A stretch of DNA of 35,349 nucleotides, from assembly GCA_041484195.1 (NCBI GenBank), contig JBGPHC010000037.1, positions 1 to 35,349 of the forward strand, given 5' to 3'. This stretch comes from PSRI01 sp041484195 (lineage in GTDB: Bacteria > Bacteroidota > Bacteroidia > Chitinophagales > Chitinophagaceae). Both the position numbers and the translations under genes were made by a program. The notes under the pieces are model-generated. The model did no database searches. It had not been told where the DNA came from and worked only from the letters and a program-made list of their open reading frames with translations. Positions 32,703-35,349 of the stretch are shown here, piece by piece. Within the stretch, counting starts at the first letter, position 1, and the number at the start of each line of letters is the position of its first letter.

Positions 32703-34904
32703 ATGCATGAGATTCTTCAAAAATGCTGCAAACATTGCCGCATAATAGACTGCAATATTTTCAACCCGATCACTTTCCCTAGATGGACGATTTTCTTATT
32801 GTTCTTTAGCTTCACAATTTCGGCAAGCCGGGCCCAGCAGGGCAGTAGATGGTACTTTGGAAAAAATGCCGGCCTCCATTTCGCTCCGGGAACCACGCAG
32901 GCCCTCACTGACGGGGCATTGAGCACCAACGAAGGCAGCAGCACTATCAGCGATGAAAATGGAAACCTGTTGTTTTATTCTGACGGAGTCACTGTTTGGA
33001 ACAGGTTGCACAAACCCATGCCCAATGGTCAAGGTCTCAAAGGGAATTTATCCGCTTATCAATCCTGTATCATCGTTCCAAAACCGGGGAATCCCAATTT
33101 CTATTATATTTTCACAACAGACGCCCAGGAAAACAATGGGCTTGGGGGATACAATTATTCGGAAGTGGACATGACCCTCGATAACGGGTTAGGAGATATT
33201 AGTTCCAACAAAAATATCTTTCTCAGTGGACCTTCCTCTGAAAGGCTCACGGCAATCATGGCCTCTAACTATGTTGACTATTGGGTAATTACCAACGACT
33301 GGAACAGCAATGTGTTCAAGAGTTACAAAGTTACATGTACCGGCGTGGAGGCTACACCGGTAGTATCATCTGTGGGATTGGTATTGAATGCCAGTAATTA
33401 TTCCAATATCGGGGAGATGAAAGTAAGCCCCGATGGGCAATGGCTGGCACAAACCAATTATGAAGGAAGCAGGGTGGCGGTGCCGGTCAATGAATTTGCC
33501 CAGCTTTTCAGGTTTGACAATACTACGGGCCTTGTATATGCGCCCATGACGATCAGCCTCCTGAATGATGGATATTATATTGGCTGTGAATTTGCCCCTG
33601 ATTCCAGGCTCCTCTATTTCACAAACAGGGGAACCAGAACAATCCATCAATACGACCTCAGTTCAAGTTCACTTCCCGCAATACTGGCCACAAAATCGGT
33701 GATCCCAGTCATAAACGGAAGCATTTCGGCTATGCAACTTGGTGCCGATCAAAAAATCTATTTGGCTACCGGCACCAGCAAACTTCATGTTATCAATGAC
33801 CCCAATAGCCGGGGTATAGCCTGTGGATTCCAGGAAAATGTGGCAGACCTGAAGGGGCGAATCAGCGTATCCGGACTTCCTTCAGTGGTCCCCAATTTTT
33901 ACAACAACCGGGCGATTGATTTCACATATACTATCCTCGATAGCTGTAAGGGCACGGTGCAATTCTTCGGTATCAACAGGGTTCAAAACAGTACTTTCTT
34001 ATGGGATTTCGGCGACGGGAATACTTCTACTGATCCAAATCCCGTCTATACATTCAGCAATCCCACGAATCTAAAATATGTGAAATTACACGCAGTTACT
34101 GACCTGGCATGTGGCGAAAACGTGAGTGGTCAATTCCTGCTGCCCGGAGGCGCCTTCCTGAATGCAGGATTCAGCTTTACAGCCGATTGCACCACAAAAA
34201 GCGTAATCATCACAGATTCCACTCAAAGTAGCCTGAGTAATATTTTATACCAATGGGATTTTGGGGATGGCAGCTCATCTACCATGAAAGAACCTACGCA
34301 CAATTATGCCAGCCTGGGCAATTACAGCATCACACAGATTGTTTCTTCCTTAGGAGGATGCGGATCAGATAGTTTCTCCATGCCGGTGCAATTCGGCCGT
34401 CCAGCTGTGAATGCCGGCAATGATATTGATGTTATTGCCGGGAGCACAACCAAATTGCAGGCATCGGGCGCAACACAATACCAATGGAGCCCTTCCACAT
34501 ACCTGAATAATCCGGCAGTATCCAATCCAACCGTGACCCCCTTTGCTGATATCACCTTCATTGTAACAGGTGTGGATGCTTATGGCTGCAGCGGAACGGA
34601 TACACTTAATGTAAAAGTGTCCAAAGCCATCATTGCTGAAGTGCCGGGTGCATTTACGCCTAATGGCGATGGTCTCAATGATAAACTCAGACCGCTCCTA
34701 TATGGCATCCCTGAACTTAAATACTTCGAAATCTACAACCGATGGGGGAGAAAAATTTATTCTACTAAAACCATCGGAGAAGGATGGGACGGCACATTGA
34801 ATGGACAGCCAGTTGCATCCGACACATTTGTCTGGATGCTGAGTGTGGTTGATATGAATGGAAAACTGATTGTAAAAAAGGGAACGAGCACCCTGATCCG
34901 GTAG
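32703..34904 (+). CDS. T9SS cargo with PKD domains and gliding-motility-type C-terminus
   Basis: The 733-residue protein starts at ATG 32703; an earlier TTG at 32688 would overlap the terminator. A hydrophobic segment (about 25-42, TIFLLFFSFTISASRAQ) serves as signal. Residues about 45-400 look like a repeat-rich beta-propeller-like region (WYFGKNAGLHFAPG, KVSPDGQWLAQTNY). Two PKD domains follow (FLWDFGDGNTSTDPNPVYTF and YQWDFGDGSSSTMKEPTHNY). The last 85 residues are the gliding-motility-associated tail with VPGAFTPNGDGLNDKL and EIYNRWGRKIYST. That tail targets proteins to type IX secretion and the cell surface. A role in adhesion or polymer binding is inferred. Confidence 0.9.
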   Translation: MHEILQKCCKHCRIIDCNIFNPITFPRWTIFLLFFSFTISASRAQQGSRWYFGKNAGLHFAPGTTQALTDGALSTNEGSSTISDENGNLLFYSDGVTVWNRLHKPMPNGQGLKGNLSAYQSCIIVPKPGNPNFYYIFTTDAQENNGLGGYNYSEVDMTLDNGLGDISSNKNIFLSGPSSERLTAIMASNYVDYWVITNDWNSNVFKSYKVTCTGVEATPVVSSVGLVLNASNYSNIGEMKVSPDGQWLAQTNYEGSRVAVPVNEFAQLFRFDNTTGLVYAPMTISLLNDGYYIGCEFAPDSRLLYFTNRGTRTIHQYDLSSSSLPAILATKSVIPVINGSISAMQLGADQKIYLATGTSKLHVINDPNSRGIACGFQENVADLKGRISVSGLPSVVPNFYNNRAIDFTYTILDSCKGTVQFFGINRVQNSTFLWDFGDGNTSTDPNPVYTFSNPTNLKYVKLHAVTDLACGENVSGQFLLPGGAFLNAGFSFTADCTTKSVIITDSTQSSLSNILYQWDFGDGSSSTMKEPTHNYASLGNYSITQIVSSLGGCGSDSFSMPVQFGRPAVNAGNDIDVIAGSTTKLQASGATQYQWSPSTYLNNPAVSNPTVTPFADITFIVTGVDAYGCSGTDTLNVKVSKAIIAEVPGAFTPNGDGLNDKLRPLLYGIPELKYFEIYNRWGRKIYSTKTIGEGWDGTLNGQPVASDTFVWMLSVVDMNGKLIVKKGTSTLIR

Positions 34905-34953
34905 TTGCCAGAGTAGAACTTTGAGCTCTTGCTGTTGCTACATGTCCGAATTT

Positions 34954-34980
34954 GGGATTGGGAATCCCTTTTGTGTTTTG
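34954..34980 (+). terminator. Intrinsic terminator after the T9SS protein gene
   Basis: GGGATT (34954-34959) pairs with AATCCC (34963-34968) around GGG and is followed by TTTTGTGTTTTG. It lies 50 nt after the stop codon. Confidence 0.6.
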
Positions 34981-35006
34981 TCAATCATTTATCCATGATT
35001 ACCCAT

Positions 35007-35349
35007 TTAGGCCGCATGGGCCTTATAGAGATAGGGTGGATTCGTCATGTACCGCTCTATGAGCTTGTGCCAGAGGCTTCTCATTGAATTTCTGCCATCG
35101 AACCGAAAAAAGAATTCATCCAGATATCCAGTCACAAACCTTTCGGAACAGTGATGATGAATGCCTCTGAGCCATCCTCTCAAATTCATCACCACCACAA
35201 ACATCCCCGGAAACCTTCTTCCACGCCTGGGTGGACTTAGGCTGATTTCAAATGCTTCCTGCTGCAGCCTATTCCCTTTGCTTCTGAAAATTCCCGCGTT
35301 TTCCAGTTCTATTTCCCAGTCAATAACGGGTTTAAGACGGCACTTTCGG
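35007..35349 (-). mobile_element. IS1595-type (ISXO2-like) transposase, C-terminal part, cut by window edge
   Basis: The frame is open on the minus strand from the window end (35349) to TAA at 35007-35009, about 113 codons. The C-terminal 65 residues match the ISXO2-like DDE transposase end: RGWLRGIHHHCSERFVTGYL followed by DEFFFRFDGRNS, the family pattern GIHHHVS...YLDEFxFRFNRR. The upstream part (RLKPVIDWEIELENAGIFRS) continues the frame without stops. The N-terminal zinc ribbon and most of the catalytic domain lie outside the window. The terminal inverted repeat between 34980 and 35006 cannot be identified without the other end. Confidence 0.75.

Overview
The window looks like a chromosomal segment of a Bacteroidota bacterium, most likely family Chitinophagaceae or a close relative. 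The evidence is a short Bacteroidota-type primary sigma factor (285 aa), several TAnnTTTG promoter elements, two type IX secretion cargo proteins (one with a type A sorting tail, one with a gliding-motility-associated tail), a DUF4249 lipoprotein, a PUR-alpha-like DUF3276 protein and a LytS/LytR-type two-component pair. No species is claimed.

Layout. Bases 1-3850 are accessory DNA. They hold a 5'-truncated HigA-like antitoxin, a first array of tandem hairpin repeats (334-693), an AT-rich RibD/DHFR-like reductase, a DUF1990 protein, a SymE-like toxin and a second, related array (3234-3812). Bases 3850-8300 carry a Tat-type metallophosphoesterase fused to a cupredoxin, a divergent sensor kinase/response regulator pair and an NlpE-META lipoprotein. 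Around 8659-8941 lies tRNA-Ser(TGA), with a copy of its 3' end 163 bp downstream and a palindromic insert between. Bases 9070-11810 hold a TetR regulator and flavin monooxygenase, each preceded by the same 10-bp palindrome, and a GxxExxY gene broken by one in-frame stop.

Bases 12500-17600 form a stress and nucleic-acid-repair block: a tandem universal stress protein, archease, RtcB RNA ligase and PolX. Archease and RtcB form an operon preceded by a Bacteroidota promoter and a strong intrinsic-terminator hairpin ending only a few bases before the archease start codon, which suggests attenuation or a separate leader RNA. Bases 17700-18540 are the remains of a restriction locus: a four-helix-bundle protein and a short HsdR motor fragment. 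From 18600 to 34900 most genes are housekeeping or envelope functions: ABC exporter, DUF3276 protein, secreted M43 protease, glucose-6-phosphate isomerase, threonine aldolase, RpoD, DUF4249 lipoprotein, thioredoxin reductase, FolB, a TPR protein, an M1 peptidase and a large PKD-domain T9SS protein. The window ends inside an IS1595-type transposase.

The observations most worth following are the archease-rtcB leader, the hairpin arrays whose period changes in exact 9-bp steps, the tRNA-Ser 3'-end duplication, the paired TetR operators, the phosphoesterase-cupredoxin fusion and the decayed defence genes (HigA, GxxExxY, HsdR). No complete new defence system is visible.
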